The notes under the pieces: generated by a model
Database searches by the model: none
Told to the model about the DNA's origin: nothing
What the model saw: the letters and a program-made list of their open reading frames with translations, nothing else
Shown here: positions 22,547 to 34,885 of the stretch, one piece after another
Position numbering within the stretch: position 1 is the first letter of the stretch
How the letters are laid out: every line of letters starts with the position of its first letter
Origin: Takifugu bimaculatus
Taxonomy: Eukaryota > Chordata > Actinopteri > Tetraodontiformes > Tetraodontidae
Assembly (NCBI GenBank): GCA_004026145.2
Contig: CP034981.1
Coordinates: forward strand, 400,471-464,470
DNA: 64,000 bases
Direction of reading: 5' to 3'
Translations under genes and position numbers: made by a program

Positions 22547-22609
22547 TGGTTTCAATGGTTAATCTGGTTCCAGGTCCAAACACCAGTTTATCTCTTGCTC
22601 CAGTATTCA
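22547..22609 (-). CDS. TRAJ: TRAJ segment, family G, NTGARDK variant
   Basis: Reads NTGARDKLVFGPGTRLTIET. It shares ARDK with the copy at 17504 but has Gly for Lys. Block 1c. Confidence 0.88.
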
Positions 22610-22961
22610 CACGATGCGAAGCAGCATGACGAAAACCACATAAACGCCTGCTGCTGCTGGAGTCACGCGTGTTTGAGGCACACCAGTTGTTTCTGGTGGT
22701 CTTTGTTCCACCAGGGTCTGGGACTGGACCTTCCTGGGAGCCCTGAGCTGCAGCCTAATCTCAAACACTGTAAAGTTGTGTTGATCTAGAAGGTTCTGAT
22801 TGAAAACATCACATGAATCACGGATCAATTCATCAATAACAATCACCATTCCAGAGAAATGTTGCATCATCCAGCGCTGGCTGTTCACACGGCCAGAAAC
22901 CCGATAAAAACAGGTTTTTCTCACATCATCTGGATCAATGAAGCAGATCTGGATCACATAC

Positions 22962-23013
22962 TGGGATCACAGGTGATCCTGGTGCCGCTGCCAAAGACGA
23001 CTTAAACCGTTCG
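22962..23013 (-). pseudogene. TRAJ: TRAJ family H, stop codon before the core
   Basis: Same coding sequence, stop, RSS and donor as at 17918. Block 1c. Confidence 0.65.
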
Positions 23014-23350
23014 CACATCCCAAAAGAGCCGAACAAAACTGCCTTTTCCTGTCAGAGAGGAACTTTGATCACCGTATCGATCAGGACATCGGATTATCGG
23101 CTTCTGAGCCATCCGCTTTCTTTTCGCTTTCATCTTTCTGCTTTATTCACCTTGAGACCAGTTTTCTTTGATCATTGGTGAACTGGTTGGATCAAATATC
23201 TGGAAAAGGTTGAAATCGCCACTGGTTTCACTGGTTGGATTATTGCTGATTGGGTTCAGATCATAACATCATCTGAACTGATCTGATTTTTCTTTGAAGA
23301 GATCAAATAAAGAAGATTTAAAATGAGAGGAATCGGGCTTCTCAACTTAC

Positions 23351-23410
23351 TGGTTTCACTGGTTAATCTGGTTCCACTTCCAAACACCAGTTTAGTTGCT
23401 CCAGTATTCA
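23351..23410 (-). CDS. TRAJ: TRAJ segment, family G, FGSGT variant
   Basis: Reads NTGATKLVFGSGTRLTSET; Ser replaces Pro in the core. RSS CACGACG, 12 bp, ACAAAAACC. Block 1c. Confidence 0.88.
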
Positions 23411-23741
23411 CACGACGTGACGGAGCCTGACAAAAACCACATAAACGCCTGCTGCTGCTGGAGTCACGCGTGTGCAAACATGTTGATTCAATTTACACAG
23501 GTTCGTTTTGGTTGGTTTTGTCATGAAAAAACTGTCTAATCCCAGTGTTCCCAGTGTTCCCAGTGGTCATCAGACCACAACCAACGACTCATGTCAAACA
23601 ATTCAAAACATGCACAAATACTGATCAATAATCAATCAATAATGTGTTAAACAGTAATTAATAATAAAGCAGAGATTAACACGCAAATTAAATCAGTCAG
23701 TCAGTCAGTTGAATTGATTTTAAAAAGTCTGTTTTACTGAC

Positions 23742-23804
23742 CATCACTGATAACCAGTTTGGTTCCTGATCCAAATTGGAGCTTCTGGGCTCCAGATTGA
23801 GTCA
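23742..23804 (-). CDS. TRAJ: TRAJ segment, family A, SGAQ variant
   Basis: Reads TQSGAQKLQFGSGTKLVISD; Ala replaces Thr, found only here. Block 1c. Confidence 0.87.
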
Positions 23805-24872
23805 CACAGTTTGAGAAGAGAGTAGAAAAACTCCCCACATTTATGGTTGAAAACAAAAACTGATCTGAAATTATTGATTGACAACAGCATCTTCACATTA
23901 ATGAAACAATGTTTGAACTATTAAAGGTTTTTTCTATCAAACATTACTTCAGTTGAACAGTTTTTTCTGTTTATGTTTTTCAGCGAAGAAGTCCTATTTT
24001 GCATAAATTAAGTTACGCTTTCCACTAATAATCAGTTTTTATATTTGTTAAATCATATTTTCCATCAAAAAAGTCATATTTCACATTCGCAGTCATATTT
24101 TACATTACTAAAGTCATGTTTTACATTAATTGCATTGTTCTACTTTGCATTGTTCTACTTAACCATAGTTCAATGTCTAACAGAAAAGTTAAAGTTCTCT
24201 TTTACATTTATAAAGTCAAGTTTTACCATTTGTTAATTCATATTTTCCATCAATAAAGTCATATTCCATGTTCACAGTCATATTTTACATTTCTAATGTC
24301 CGGTTTTACATTAATTGCATTGTTTTACTTTGTTAAAATTGCCTTTTCCATAGTTAATGTGATATTTTGCATAAACAAAGTCAGGTCTAACATTATTAAA
24401 GTTCTGTTTTACATTATTAAAGTCATCTTTTCATGAATAAAGTCATGTTTTGAATTCCATTGTTTAAGTTTTGTTTCACCTTAATAGTGATACTGTGCAT
24501 TAAATAAAGTCATGTTTAACATTAGTAAAAATGTGTTTTACATTAATAAAGTCAGGTTTTGTAACTTTTACATTAATAAAGTCAGGTTTTGTATCAATTA
24601 TACTGTTTACATTAATAAATTTGTCTTCCAGTTATCTGAAATAACCATCATGATTAATACAATCACAAGGTCTGCAGAAAAATCCCAGTTTAACGTAAAA
24701 ACTGATTTAGTCTTTGCAGAAATGCTGGAATATTTAGCTGTTTAGAATATACGTCTTTATGTTTTAGTCTCTTTTTTCTCGGAGCAACAATAATAAGTTG
24801 ATTTTTCATTTTCTTCATCGATAGTTTGGATTTTAAAAGCAGAAGGTTGTCAGATCTGATTTTTGTACTTAC

Positions 24873-24932
24873 TGCTCTGGATTTGGACTCTGGTTCCACC
24901 TCCAAACACAAGTTTATCATTTCCAGAAGTCA
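24873..24932 (-). CDS. TRAJ: TRAJ segment, family F, SGNDKL variant
   Basis: Reads TSGNDKLVFGGGTRVQIQS. Block 1c. Confidence 0.9.
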
Positions 24933-25143
24933 CACAGTGAATTCAACGTGAGCAAAAACCCGCTACAGCAGCTTTGATCTCAGAACGAGCAGAAAGTTCT
25001 GACAGCAAAATACCAAAACGTCAGAGGTAAATTATATGAACCTGTTTTTAAATCGGCCTGTTTCAAAAATTTTAGCAGAAGGAAACAAAATGTTCCCCGG
25101 GTCAAATATTTAAAATGTGACTGACCCTGGAGTCACAACTTAC

Positions 25144-25206
25144 TGGTTTCACTGGTTAATCTGGTTCCAGGTCCAAACACCAGCTTATAAGTTCCTCCAG
25201 TATTCA
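25144..25206 (-). CDS. TRAJ: TRAJ segment, family G, NTGGTYK variant
   Basis: Reads NTGGTYKLVFGPGTRLTSET. RSS CACGATG, 12 bp, ACGAAAACC. Block 1c. Confidence 0.88.
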
Positions 25207-25537
25207 CACGATGCGAAGCAGCATGACGAAAACCACATAAACGCCTGCTGCTGCTGGAGTCACGCGTGTGCAAACATGTTGATTCAATTTACACAGGTTG
25301 CGTTTTGGTTGGTTTTGTCATGAAAAAACTGTCTAATCCCAGTGTTCCCAGTGGTCATCAGACCACAACCAACGACTCATGTCAAACAATTCAAAACATG
25401 CACAAATACTGATCAATAATCAATCAATAATGTGTTAAACAGTAATTAATAATAAAGCAGAGATTAACACGCAAATTAAAACAGTCACTCAGTCAGTCAG
25501 TTAGTTAAATTGATTTTAAAAAGTCTGTTTTACTGAC

Positions 25538-25599
25538 CATCACTGATAACCAGTTTGGTTCCTGGTCCAAATTGGAGCTTCTGGTTCCAGATTGAGTCA
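25538..25599 (-). CDS. TRAJ: TRAJ segment, family A, 1 bp shorter at the RSS side
   Basis: One G of a GGG run is missing against other family A copies, so the germline end reads DSIWNQKLQFGPGTKLVISD in the core frame. The shift lies 5' of the core, where junctions vary anyway, so the segment stays usable. The equivalent at 39100 lacks the deletion. Last J of copy 1. Confidence 0.8.
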
Positions 25600-26299
25600 C
25601 ACAGTTTGAGAAGAGAGTAGAAAAACTCCCCACATTTATGGTTGAAAACAAAAACTGATCTGAAATTATTGATTGACAACAGCATCTTCACATTAATGAA
25701 ACAATGTTTGAACTATTAAAGGTTTTTCTATCAAACGTTCCTTCAGTTGAACAGTTTTTTCTGTTTTTCAGTGAATAAGACCTATTTTGCACAAATTAAG
25801 TCACTCTTTACATTAATAAAATCAAGTTTTACATTTGTTAAATCATATTTTCATCAAAAAGTCATATTTCAGGTTCACAGTCATATTTTCCATGACTAAA
25901 GTCATGTTTTACATTAATTGCATTATTTTACTTTATTAAAGTCTTTTTCATCATTAAAGTCTGTTTTGAATTCCATTGTTTAAGTTTTGTTTCACCTTAA
26001 TAGTGATACTGTGCAGTAATAAAGTCACGTTTAACATTAGTAAAAATGTGTTTTACATTAATAAAGTCAGGTTTTGTATAAATTATACTGTCACATTAAT
26101 AAATTTGTCTTTTCCCATCATCTGCCATTTTGTTGAGAATGTTACGTTACTTCATGTATCTGAAGTTACTTCACTTGTTTTTACATTTAGTCATGATTTT
26201 TGATGAAGCTCAGATGTAAAATCGTTTCTGTCTGATGTTCGTTGGCATGTGAATCACCGTTAACGCACTTTAAAACCTCTCAGAATATTACAGACTTAC

Positions 26300-26362
26300 T
26301 TGATTCCACCAACACTTTAGTCCCAGAAGCAAAACTGAGTTTATCTCCTCCGTATGAAGACA
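26300..26362 (-). CDS. TRAJ: TRAJ segment, family D
   Basis: Reads SSYGGDKLSFASGTKVLVES. Copy 2 counterpart of 12738. Block 2a. Confidence 0.85.
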
Positions 26363-26554
26363 CACAACAAACCACTTGAGTACAAAATCAGTTCCTGTGC
26401 TGAAGTCTGAACCAGAACAAATATGAAAACACACCATGTCTCCATCTTTATGACTACAAATATTCATGCAGAGGAGCCTGTGGAGTCACGGCCTCATTGA
26501 AATCCAAATAATAATCATTGTAATCATAATCTTCTGAACAATAAGTGGACTTAC

Positions 26555-26617
26555 TGTCTCGGACCATCACTTTGACCCCCTTCCCAAACAAGAACTTCCA
26601 CCCTCCTGAGCCAGACA
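26555..26617 (-). CDS. TRAJ: TRAJ segment, family C
   Basis: Reads SGSGGWKFLFGKGVKVMVRD. Counterpart of 12993. Block 2a. Confidence 0.85.
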
Positions 26618-26813
26618 CACATTCATTCTTCCTTTGACACAAACTGAACAAGTCTGCTGCTCATTTCACTGCTGCTCTTCATCAACCAACACTCAACCAT
26701 CTGTCCATCTGTCCCTCCATCCATTTGTGAGGACAGAGAACAGGACACTTTGTTTCTGCCAAAGCTCGTTAACGACAGTGTGACAGAAACCGATTATATG
26801 AGGGAAAACTCAC

Positions 26814-26875
26814 TGTTGTTAACGGAAAGTCTGATTCCATTTCCAAACAGGATTGTATTGATTCCAGATGAATCA
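26814..26875 (-). CDS. TRAJ: TRAJ segment, family E
   Basis: Identical to 13252 (DSSGINTILFGNGIRLSVNN). Block 2a. Confidence 0.85.
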
Positions 26876-27314
26876 CACAATTGTTCAGCTCTGAACAAGA
26901 ACTGTCAAACAATTACAGGTGGAAAGATGTGAACTGGCTTTTTATGGAGTATAACTTTGGTTTTTATATGTTATACTGTCTTATCAGTCACCTAAGACTT
27001 TTAAGACATACACTTACAAAGTTATAAAATAAGTTTTCTAATTTACTTTGAAGACAAATTTACTTTTGTCTTCCAGTTATCTGAAATAACCATCATGATT
27101 AATACAATCACAAGGTCTGCAGAAAAATCCCAGTTTAACGTAAAAACTGATTTAGTCTTTGCAGAAATGCTGGAATATTTAGCTGTTTAGAATATACGTC
27201 TTTTATGTTTTAGTCTCTTTTTTCTCGGAGCAGCAATAAGTTGATTTTTCATTTTCTTCATCGATAGTTTGGATTTTAAAAGCAGAAGTTGTCAGATCTG
27301 ATTTTTGTACTTAC

Positions 27315-27374
27315 TGCTCTGGATTTGGACTCTGGTTCCATCTCCAAACACAAGTTTAATATTTCCAGAAGTCA
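27315..27374 (-). CDS. TRAJ: TRAJ segment, family F, SGNIKL variant
   Basis: Reads TSGNIKLVFGDGTRVQIQS. Counterpart of 13754. Block 2a. Confidence 0.9.
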
Positions 27375-27585
27375 CACAGTGAATTCAACGTGAGCAAAAA
27401 CCCGCTACAGCAGCTTTGATCTCAGAACGAGCAGAAAGTTCTGACAGCAGAATACCGAAACGTCAGAGGTAAATTATATGAACCTGTTTTTAATCGGCCT
27501 GTTTTCTAAAATTTTAGCAGAAGGAAACAAAATGTTCCCCGGGTCAATTATTTAAAATGTGACTGACCCCGGAGTCACAACTTAC

Positions 27586-27648
27586 TGGTTTCAATGGTTA
27601 ATCTGGTTCCAGGTCCAAACACCAGTTTAGTTCCTGTTCCAGTATTCA
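27586..27648 (-). CDS. TRAJ: TRAJ segment, family G, NTGTGTK variant
   Basis: Reads NTGTGTKLVFGPGTRLTIET. Counterpart of 14025. Block 2a. Confidence 0.89.
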
Positions 27649-27941
27649 CACGACGTGACGGAGCCTGACAAAAACCACATAAACGCCTGCTGCTGCTGGA
27701 GTCACGCGTGTGCAAACATGGTTGGTTTTGTCATGAAAAAACTGTCTAATCCCAGTGTTCCCAGTGGTCATCAGACCACAACCAACGACTCATGTCAAAC
27801 AATTCAAAACAAGCACAAATACTGATCAATAATCAATCAATAATGTGTTAAACAGTAATTAATAATAAGGCAGAGATTAACACGCAAATTAAACAGTCAG
27901 TCAGTTAGTTAAATTGATTTTAAAAAGTCTGTTTTACTGAC

Positions 27942-28005
27942 CATCACTGATAACCAGTTTGGTTTCCTGGTCCAAATTGGAGCTTCTGGGTTCCAGATTG
28001 AGTCA
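27942..28005 (-). pseudogene. TRAJ: TRAJ family A with +1 frameshift in framework 4
   Basis: Counterpart of 14382, with one extra base in a T run on the plus strand just after the F-G-P-G codons. The frame then runs into a TGA before the donor. Nearby sequence has many similar 1-bp differences, so an assembly error is at least as likely as a real lesion. Block 2a. Confidence 0.6.
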
Positions 28006-28919
28006 CACAGTTTGAGAAGAGAGTAGAAAAACTCCCCACATTTATGGTTGAAAACAAAAACTGATCTGAAATTATTGATTGACAACAGCATCTTCACATT
28101 AATGAAATAATGTTTGAACTATTAAAGGTTTTTCTATCAAACATTCCTTCAGATGAAAAATATTTTCTGTTTATGTTTTTCAGCGAAAGAAGTCCTATTT
28201 TGCATAAATTAAGTTACGCTTTCCACTAATAATCAGTTTTTATATTTGTTAAATCATATTTTCCATCAAAAAGTCATATTTCACATTCGCAGTCATATTT
28301 TACATTACTAAAGTCATGTTTTACATTAATTGCATTGTTCTACTTATCCATAATTCAATGTCTAACATAAAAGTTAAAGTTCTCTTTTACATTTATAAAG
28401 TCAAGTTTTTACCATTTGTTAATTCATATTTTCCATCAATAAAGTCATATTTCATGTTCACAGTCATATTTTACATTTCTAATGTCCGGTTTTACATTAA
28501 TTGCATTGTTTTACTTTGTTAAAATTGCCTTTTCCATAGTTAATGTGATATTTTGCATAAACAAAGTCAGGTCTAACATTATTAAGTTCTGTTTACAATT
28601 TATAAAGTCATGTTTACATTATTAAAGTCATCTTTTTCATGAAAAAGTCATGTTTTAAATTACATTGCTTATGTTACTTTTCACCTTAATAGAGTTACTG
28701 TCCATGAACAAATTCATGTCATGTTTTACATTAGTTATTTTGTTCTACATTGTTAAGGTGTCTTTTTTATAATAAATGTCAGTTTTTGCAATCAACAGTA
28801 AGCTTTAAAAATTACTAAAGTTGTGTTTTTACATTCATAAATTCATGTTTACATCATTTACATTGTTTTGCATATTAAAGTCATCTTGTGTATTCTCAAA
28901 TGTTCAGAAAAACACTCAC

Positions 28920-28980
28920 GGTCATGTATTTTCCAGTCGTGTTCCTTGTCCAAACGTTATTTGTCTGGTTCCAACATTCA
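28920..28980 (-). pseudogene. TRAJ: TRAJ family B with +1 frameshift in framework 4
   Basis: Counterpart of 15359, with one extra C (TTTTCCAGTCG for TTTTCAGTCG on plus). After F-G-Q-G-T-R-L the frame shifts and ends in TGA before the donor. It lies in the same indel-rich stretch, so consensus error is suspected. Block 2a. Confidence 0.6.
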
Positions 28981-29243
28981 CACACTGACACACGTCAGAA
29001 CGTGAACTCATGAACCTTCTTACTTTTTCATATGTAAAGAAATATTTTTGCTTCTTTTTTTCAGTTTCTTGAATCAAAAATCAAGAATTTTACTTTCACA
29101 ATAAACTGGATATTCATCAATAGTTTTTCATATGGTGATTAAAACCTTGACCATCCAAACCATTAACTCATATAATCTTTTTGGTTTTTTTTTCTGATCA
29201 ATTGTTAATATTTGAATTGATTTTAAAAGTCTGTTTTACTGAC

Positions 29244-29306
29244 CATCACTGATAACCAGTTTGGTTCCTGATCCAAATTGGAGCTTCTGGGTTCCAGATT
29301 GAGTCA
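29244..29306 (-). CDS. TRAJ: TRAJ segment, family A (FGSGT)
   Basis: Reads TQSGTQKLQFGSGTKLVISD. Counterpart of 15680. Last J of block 2a. Confidence 0.87.
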
Positions 29307-30136
29307 CACAGTTTGAGAAGAGAGTAGAAAAACTCCCCACATTTATGGTTGAAAACAAAAACTGATCTGAAATTATTGATTGACAACAGCATCTTCACAT
29401 TAATGAAATAATGTTTGAACTATTAAAGGTTTTTCTATCAAACATTCATTCAGATGAAAAAAAATTTCTGTTTATGTTTTTCAACAAAGAAGTCCTATTT
29501 TGCATAAATTATGTCACTCTTTACATTAATAAAATCAAGTTTAACATTTGTTTAAATCATATTTTCATCAAAAAGTCATATTTCAGGTTCACAGTCATAT
29601 TTTCCATGACTAAAGTCATGTTTTACATTAATTGCATTGTTCTACTTTGTTAAAATTGCCTTTTCCATAGTTTTCATCGTGCAATATCTAACATTATTAA
29701 AGATAAAGCTCTGTTTTTACATTTATAAGTCATGTTTTATATTAATTGCTTTATTTTACATTGTTAAAGTCTTTTTCGTCTTTTTCATAATTAAAGTCTG
29801 TTTTGAATTCCATTGTTTAAGTTTTGTTTCACCTTAATAGTGGTACTGTGCATTAATAAAGTCACGTTTAATATTAGTAAAAATGTGTTTTACATTAATA
29901 AAGTCAGGTTTTGTATAAATTATACTGTCACATTAATAAATTTGTCTTTTCCCATCATCTGCCATTTTGTTGAGAATGTTACGTTACTTCATGTATCTGA
30001 AGTTACTTCACTTGTTTTTACATTTAGTCATGATTTTTGATGAAGCTCAGATGTAAAATCGTTTCTGTCTGATGTTCGTTGGCATGTGAATCACCGTTAA
30101 CGCACTTTAAAACCTCTCAGAATATTACAGACTTAC

Positions 30137-30199
30137 TTGATTCCACCAACACTTTAGTCCCAGAAGCAAAACTGAATTTAGCTCCTCCGTATGAAGACA
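30137..30199 (-). CDS. TRAJ: TRAJ segment, family D, GGAKF variant
   Basis: Reads SSYGGAKFSFASGTKVLVES. Counterpart of 16572. Block 2b. Confidence 0.85.
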
Positions 30200-30391
30200 C
30201 ACAACAAACCACTTGAGTACAAAATCAGTTCCTGTGCTGAAGTCTGAACCAGAACAAATATGAAAACACACCATGTCTCCATCTTTATGACTACAAATAT
30301 TCATGCAGAGGAGCCTGTGGAGTCACGGCCTCATTGAAATCCAAATAATAATCATTGTAATCATAATCTTCTGAACAATAAGTGGACTTAC

Positions 30392-30454
30392 TGTCTCGGA
30401 CCATCACTTTGACCCCCTTCCCAAACAAGAACTTCCACCCTCCTGAGTCAGACA
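30392..30454 (-). CDS. TRAJ: TRAJ segment, family C, SDS variant
   Basis: Reads SDSGGWKFLFGKGVKVMVRD. Counterpart of 16827. Block 2b. Confidence 0.85.
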
Positions 30455-30650
30455 CACATTCATTCTTCCTTTGACACAAACTGAACAAGTCTGCTGCTCA
30501 TTTCACTGCTGCTCTTCATCAACCAACACTCAACCATCTGTCCATCTGTCCCTCCATCCATTTGTGAGGACAGAGAACAGGACACTTTGTTTCTGCCAAA
30601 GCTCGTTAACGACAGTGTGACAGAAACCGATTATATGAGGGAAAACTCAC

Positions 30651-30712
30651 TGTTGTTAACGGAAAGTCTGATTCCATTTCCAAACAGGATTGTATTGATT
30701 CCAGATGAATCA
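30651..30712 (-). CDS. TRAJ: TRAJ segment, family E
   Basis: Identical to 13252. The family F neighbour is deleted here as in block 1b, with the same junction near 30,914. Confidence 0.85.
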
Positions 30713-31068
30713 CACAATTGTTCAGCTCTGAACAAGAACTGTCAAACAATTACAGGTGGAAAGATGTGAACTGGCTTTTTATGGAGTATAACTTTGGTTT
30801 TTATATGTTATACTGTCTTATCAGTCACCTAAGACTTTTAAGACATACACTTACAAAGTTATAAAATAAGTTTTCTAATTTACTTTGAAGACAAATTTAC
30901 TTTTGTCTTCCAGTAAGAAAGTTCTGACAGCAGAATACCGAAACGTCAGAGGTAAATTATATGAACCTGTTTTTAATCGGCCTGTTTTCAAAAATTTTAG
31001 CAGAAGGAAACAAAATGTTCCCCGGGTCAAATATTTAAAATGTGACTGACCCCGGAGTCACAACTTAC

Positions 31069-31131
31069 TGGTTTCAATGGTTAATCTGGTTCCAGGTCCA
31101 AACACCAGCTTATCTCTTGCTTTAGTATTCA
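31069..31131 (-). CDS. TRAJ: TRAJ segment, family G, NTKARD variant
   Basis: Reads NTKARDKLVFGPGTRLTIET. Counterpart of 17504. Block 2b. Confidence 0.87.
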
Positions 31132-31482
31132 CACGATGCGAAGCAGCATGACGAAAACCACATAAACGCCTGCTGCTGCTGGAGTCACGCGTGTTTGAGG
31201 CACACCAGTTGTTTCTGGTGGTCTTTGTTCCACCAGGGTCTGGGACTGGACCTTCCTGGGAGCCCTGAGCTGCAGCCTAATCTCAAACACTGTAAAGTTG
31301 TGTTGATCTAGAAGGTTCTGATTGAAAACATCACATGAATCACGGATCAATTCATCAATAACAATCACCATTCCAGAGAAATGTTGCATCATCCAGCGCT
31401 GGCTGTTCACACGGCCAGAAACCCGATAAAAACGGTTTTTCTCACATCATCTGGATCAATGAAGCAGATCTGGATCACATAC

Positions 31483-31534
31483 TGGGATCACAGGTGATCC
31501 TGGTGCCGCTGCCAAAGACGACTTAAACCGTTCG
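31483..31534 (-). pseudogene. TRAJ: TRAJ family H, stop codon before the core
   Basis: Same as 17918, including the TAA and the intact RSS and donor. Block 2b. Confidence 0.65.
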
Positions 31535-31871
31535 CACATCCCAAAAGAGCCGAACAAAACTGCCTTTTCCTGTCAGAGAGGAACTTTGATCACCGTATCG
31601 ATCAGGACATCGGATTATCGGCTTCTGAGCCATCCGCTTTCTTTTCGCTTTCATCTTTCTGCTTTATTCACCTTGAGACCAGTTTTCTTTGATCATTGGT
31701 GAACTGGTTGGATCAAATATCTGGAAAAGGTTGAAATCGCCACTGGTTTCACTGGTTGGATTATTGCTGATTGGGTTCAGATCATAACATCATCTGAACT
31801 GATCTGATTTTTCTTTGAAGAGATCAAGTAAAGAAGATTTAAAATGAGAGGAATCGGGCTTCTCAACTTAC

Positions 31872-31931
31872 TGGTTTCACTGGTTAATCTGGTTCCAGGT
31901 CCAAACACCAGTTTAGTTGCTCCAGTATTCA
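31872..31931 (-). CDS. TRAJ: TRAJ segment, family G, NTGATK variant
   Basis: Reads NTGATKLVFGPGTRLTSET. Counterpart of 18307. Block 2b. Confidence 0.88.
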
Positions 31932-32254
31932 CACGACGTGACGGAGCCTGACAAAAACCACATAAACGCCTGCTGCTGCTGGAGTCACGCGTGTGCAAAC
32001 ATGTTGATTCAATTTACACAGGTTGCGTTTTGGTTGGTTTTGTCATGAAAAAACTGTCTAATCCCAGTGTTCCCAGTGGTCATCAGACCACAACCAACGA
32101 CTCATGTCAAACAATTCAAAACATGCACAAATACTGATCAATAATCAATCAATAATGTGTTAAACAGTAATTAATAATAAAGCAGAGATTAACACGCAAA
32201 TTAAAACAGTCACTCAGTCAGTTGAATTGATTTTAAAAAGTCTGTTTTACTGAC

Positions 32255-32317
32255 CATCACTGATAACCAGTTTGGTTCCTGATCCAAATTGGAGCTTCTG
32301 GGTTCCAGATTGAGTCA
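32255..32317 (-). CDS. TRAJ: TRAJ segment, family A (FGSGT)
   Basis: Reads TQSGTQKLQFGSGTKLVISD. Counterpart of 18690. Block 2b. Confidence 0.87.
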
Positions 32318-33370
32318 CACAGTTTGAGAAGAGAGTAGAAAAACTCCCCACATTTATGGTTGAAAACAAAAACTGATCTGAAATTATTGATTGACAACAG
32401 CATCTTCACATTAATGAAACAATGTTTGAACTATTAAAGGTTTTTTCTATCAAACATTACTTCAGTTGAACAGTTTTTTCTGTTTATGTTTTTCAGCGAA
32501 GAAGTCCTATTTTGCATAAATTAAGTTACGCTTTCCACTAATAATCAGTTTTTATATTTGTTAAATCATATTTTCCATCAAAAAAGTCATATTTCACATT
32601 CGCAGTCATATTTTACATTACTAAAGTCATGTTTTACATTAATTGCATTGTTCTACTTAACCATAGTTCAATGTCTAACAGAAAAGTTAAAGTTCTCTTT
32701 TACATTTATAAAGTCAAGTTTTACCATTTGTTAATTCATATTTTCCATCAATAAAGTCATATTCCATGTTCACAGTCATATTTTACATTTCTAATGTCCG
32801 GTTTTACATTAATTGCATTGTTTTACTTTGTTAAAATTGCCTTTTCCATAGTTAATGTGATATTTTGCATAAACAAAGTCAGGTCTAACATTATTAAAGT
32901 TCTGTTTTACATTATTAAAGTCATCTTTTCATGAATAAAGTCATGTTTTGAATTCCATTGTTTAAGTTTTGTTTCACCTTAATAGTGATACTGTGCATTA
33001 ATAAAGTCATGTTTAACATTAGTAAAAATGTGTTTTACATTAATAAAGTCAGGTTTTGTAACTTTTACATTAATCAAGTCAGGTTTTGTATCAATTATAC
33101 TGTTTACATTAATAAATTTGTCTTCCAGTTATCTGAAATAACCATCATGATTAATACAATCACAAGGTCTGCAGAAAAATCCCAGTTTAACGTAAAAACT
33201 GATTTAGTCTTTGCAGAAATGCTGGAATATTTAGCTGTTTAGAATATACGTCTTTTATGTTTTAGTCTCTTTTTTCTCAGAGCAACAATAATAAGTTGAT
33301 TTTTCATTTTCTTCATCGATAGTTTGGATTTTAAAAGCAGAAGGTTGTCAGATCTGATTTTTGTACTTAC

Positions 33371-33430
33371 TGCTCTGGATTTGGACTCTGGTTCCACCTC
33401 CAAACACAAGTTTATAATTTCCAGAAGTCA
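33371..33430 (-). CDS. TRAJ: TRAJ segment, family F, SGNYKL variant
   Basis: Reads TSGNYKLVFGGGTRVQIQS. Counterpart of 19806. Block 2b. Confidence 0.9.
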
Positions 33431-33641
33431 CACAGTGAATTCAACGTGAGCAAAAACCCGCTACAGCAGCTTTGATCTCAGAACGAGCAGAAAGTTCTGA
33501 TAGCAAAATACCGAAACGTCAGAGGTAAATTATATGAACCTGTTTTTAATCGGCCTGTTTTCAAAAATTTTAGCAGAAGGAAACAAAATGTTCCCCGGGT
33601 CAAATATTTAAAATGTGACTGACCCCGGAGTCACAACTTAC

Positions 33642-33704
33642 TGGTTTCACTGGTTAATCTGGTTCCAGGTCCAAACACCAGTTTATTTCCTCCTCCAGTA
33701 TTCA
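33642..33704 (-). CDS. TRAJ: TRAJ segment, family G, NTGGGNK variant
   Basis: Reads NTGGGNKLVFGPGTRLTSET. Counterpart of 20077. Block 2b. Confidence 0.88.
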
Positions 33705-34059
33705 CACGATGCGAAGCAGCATGACGAAAACCACATAAACGCCTGCTGCTGCTGGAGTCACGCGTGTGCAAACATGTTGATTCAATTTACACAGGTTGCG
33801 TTTTGGTTGGTTTTGTCATGAAAAAACTGTCTAATCCCAGTGTTCCCAGTGGTCATCAGACCACAACCAATGACTCATGCCAAACAATTCAAAACAAGCA
33901 CAAATACTGATCAATAATCAATCAATAATGTGTTAAACAGTAATTAATAATAAAGCAGAGATTAACACGCAAATTAAATCAGTCAGTCAGTCAGTTACTC
34001 AGTCAGTCACTCAGTCAGTCAGTTAGTTAAATTGATTTTAAAAAGTCTGTTTTACTGAC

Positions 34060-34122
34060 CATCACTGATAACCAGTTTGGTTCCTGGTCCAAATTGGAGC
34101 TTCTGGGTTCCAGATTGAGTCA
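34060..34122 (-). CDS. TRAJ: TRAJ segment, family A (FGPGT)
   Basis: Reads TQSGTQKLQFGPGTKLVISD. Counterpart of 20495. Last J of block 2b. Confidence 0.87.
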
Positions 34123-34822
34123 CACAGTTTGAGAAGAGAGTAGAAAAACTCCCCACATTTATGGTTGAAAACAAAAACTGATCTGAAATTATTGATTGAC
34201 AACAGCATCTTCACATTAATGAAACAATGTTTGAACTATTAAAGGTTTTTCTATCAAACGTTCCTTCAGTTGAACAGTTTTTTCTGTTTTTCAGTGAATA
34301 AGACCTATTTTGCACAAATTAAGTCACTCTTTACATTAATAAAATCAAGTTTTACATTTGTTAAATCATATTTTCATCAAAAAGTCATATTTCAGGTTCA
34401 CAGTCATATTTTCCATGACTAAAGTCATGTTTTACATTAATTGCATTATTTTACTTTATTAAAGTCTTTTTCATCATTAAAGTCTGTTTTGAATTCCATT
34501 GTTTAAGTTTTATTTCACCTTAATAGTGATACTGTGCAGTAATAAAGTCACGTTTAACATTAGTAAAAATGTGTTTTACATTAATAAAGTCAGGTTTTGT
34601 ATAAATTATACTGTCACATTAATAAATTTGTCTTTTCCCATCATCTGCCATTTTGTTGAGAATGTTACGTTACTTCATGTATCTGAAGTTACTTCACTTG
34701 TTTTTACATTTAGTCATGATTTTTGATGAAGCTCAGATGTAAAATCGTTTCTGTCTGATGTTCGTTGGCATGTGAATCACCGTTAACGCACTTTAAAACC
34801 TCTCAGAATATTACAGACTTAC

Positions 34823-34885
34823 TTGATTCCACCAACACTTTAGTCCCAGAAGCAAAACTGAGTTTATCTCCTCCGTATGAAGACA
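34823..34885 (-). CDS. TRAJ: TRAJ segment, family D
   Basis: Reads SSYGGDKLSFASGTKVLVES. Counterpart of 21259. Block 2c. Confidence 0.85.

Larger units (their letters stand above)
12738..26299. repeat. Higher-order repeat copy 1 (13.56 kb)
   Basis: First copy of a 13.56-kb unit made of three blocks. Block a (12738-16571): D C E F G A B A. Block b (16572-21258): D C E G H G A F G A. Block c (21259-26299): D C E F G H G A F G A. The next copy repeats this J order exactly, at an offset of 13,560-13,565 bp for nearly every landmark. Confidence 0.9.
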
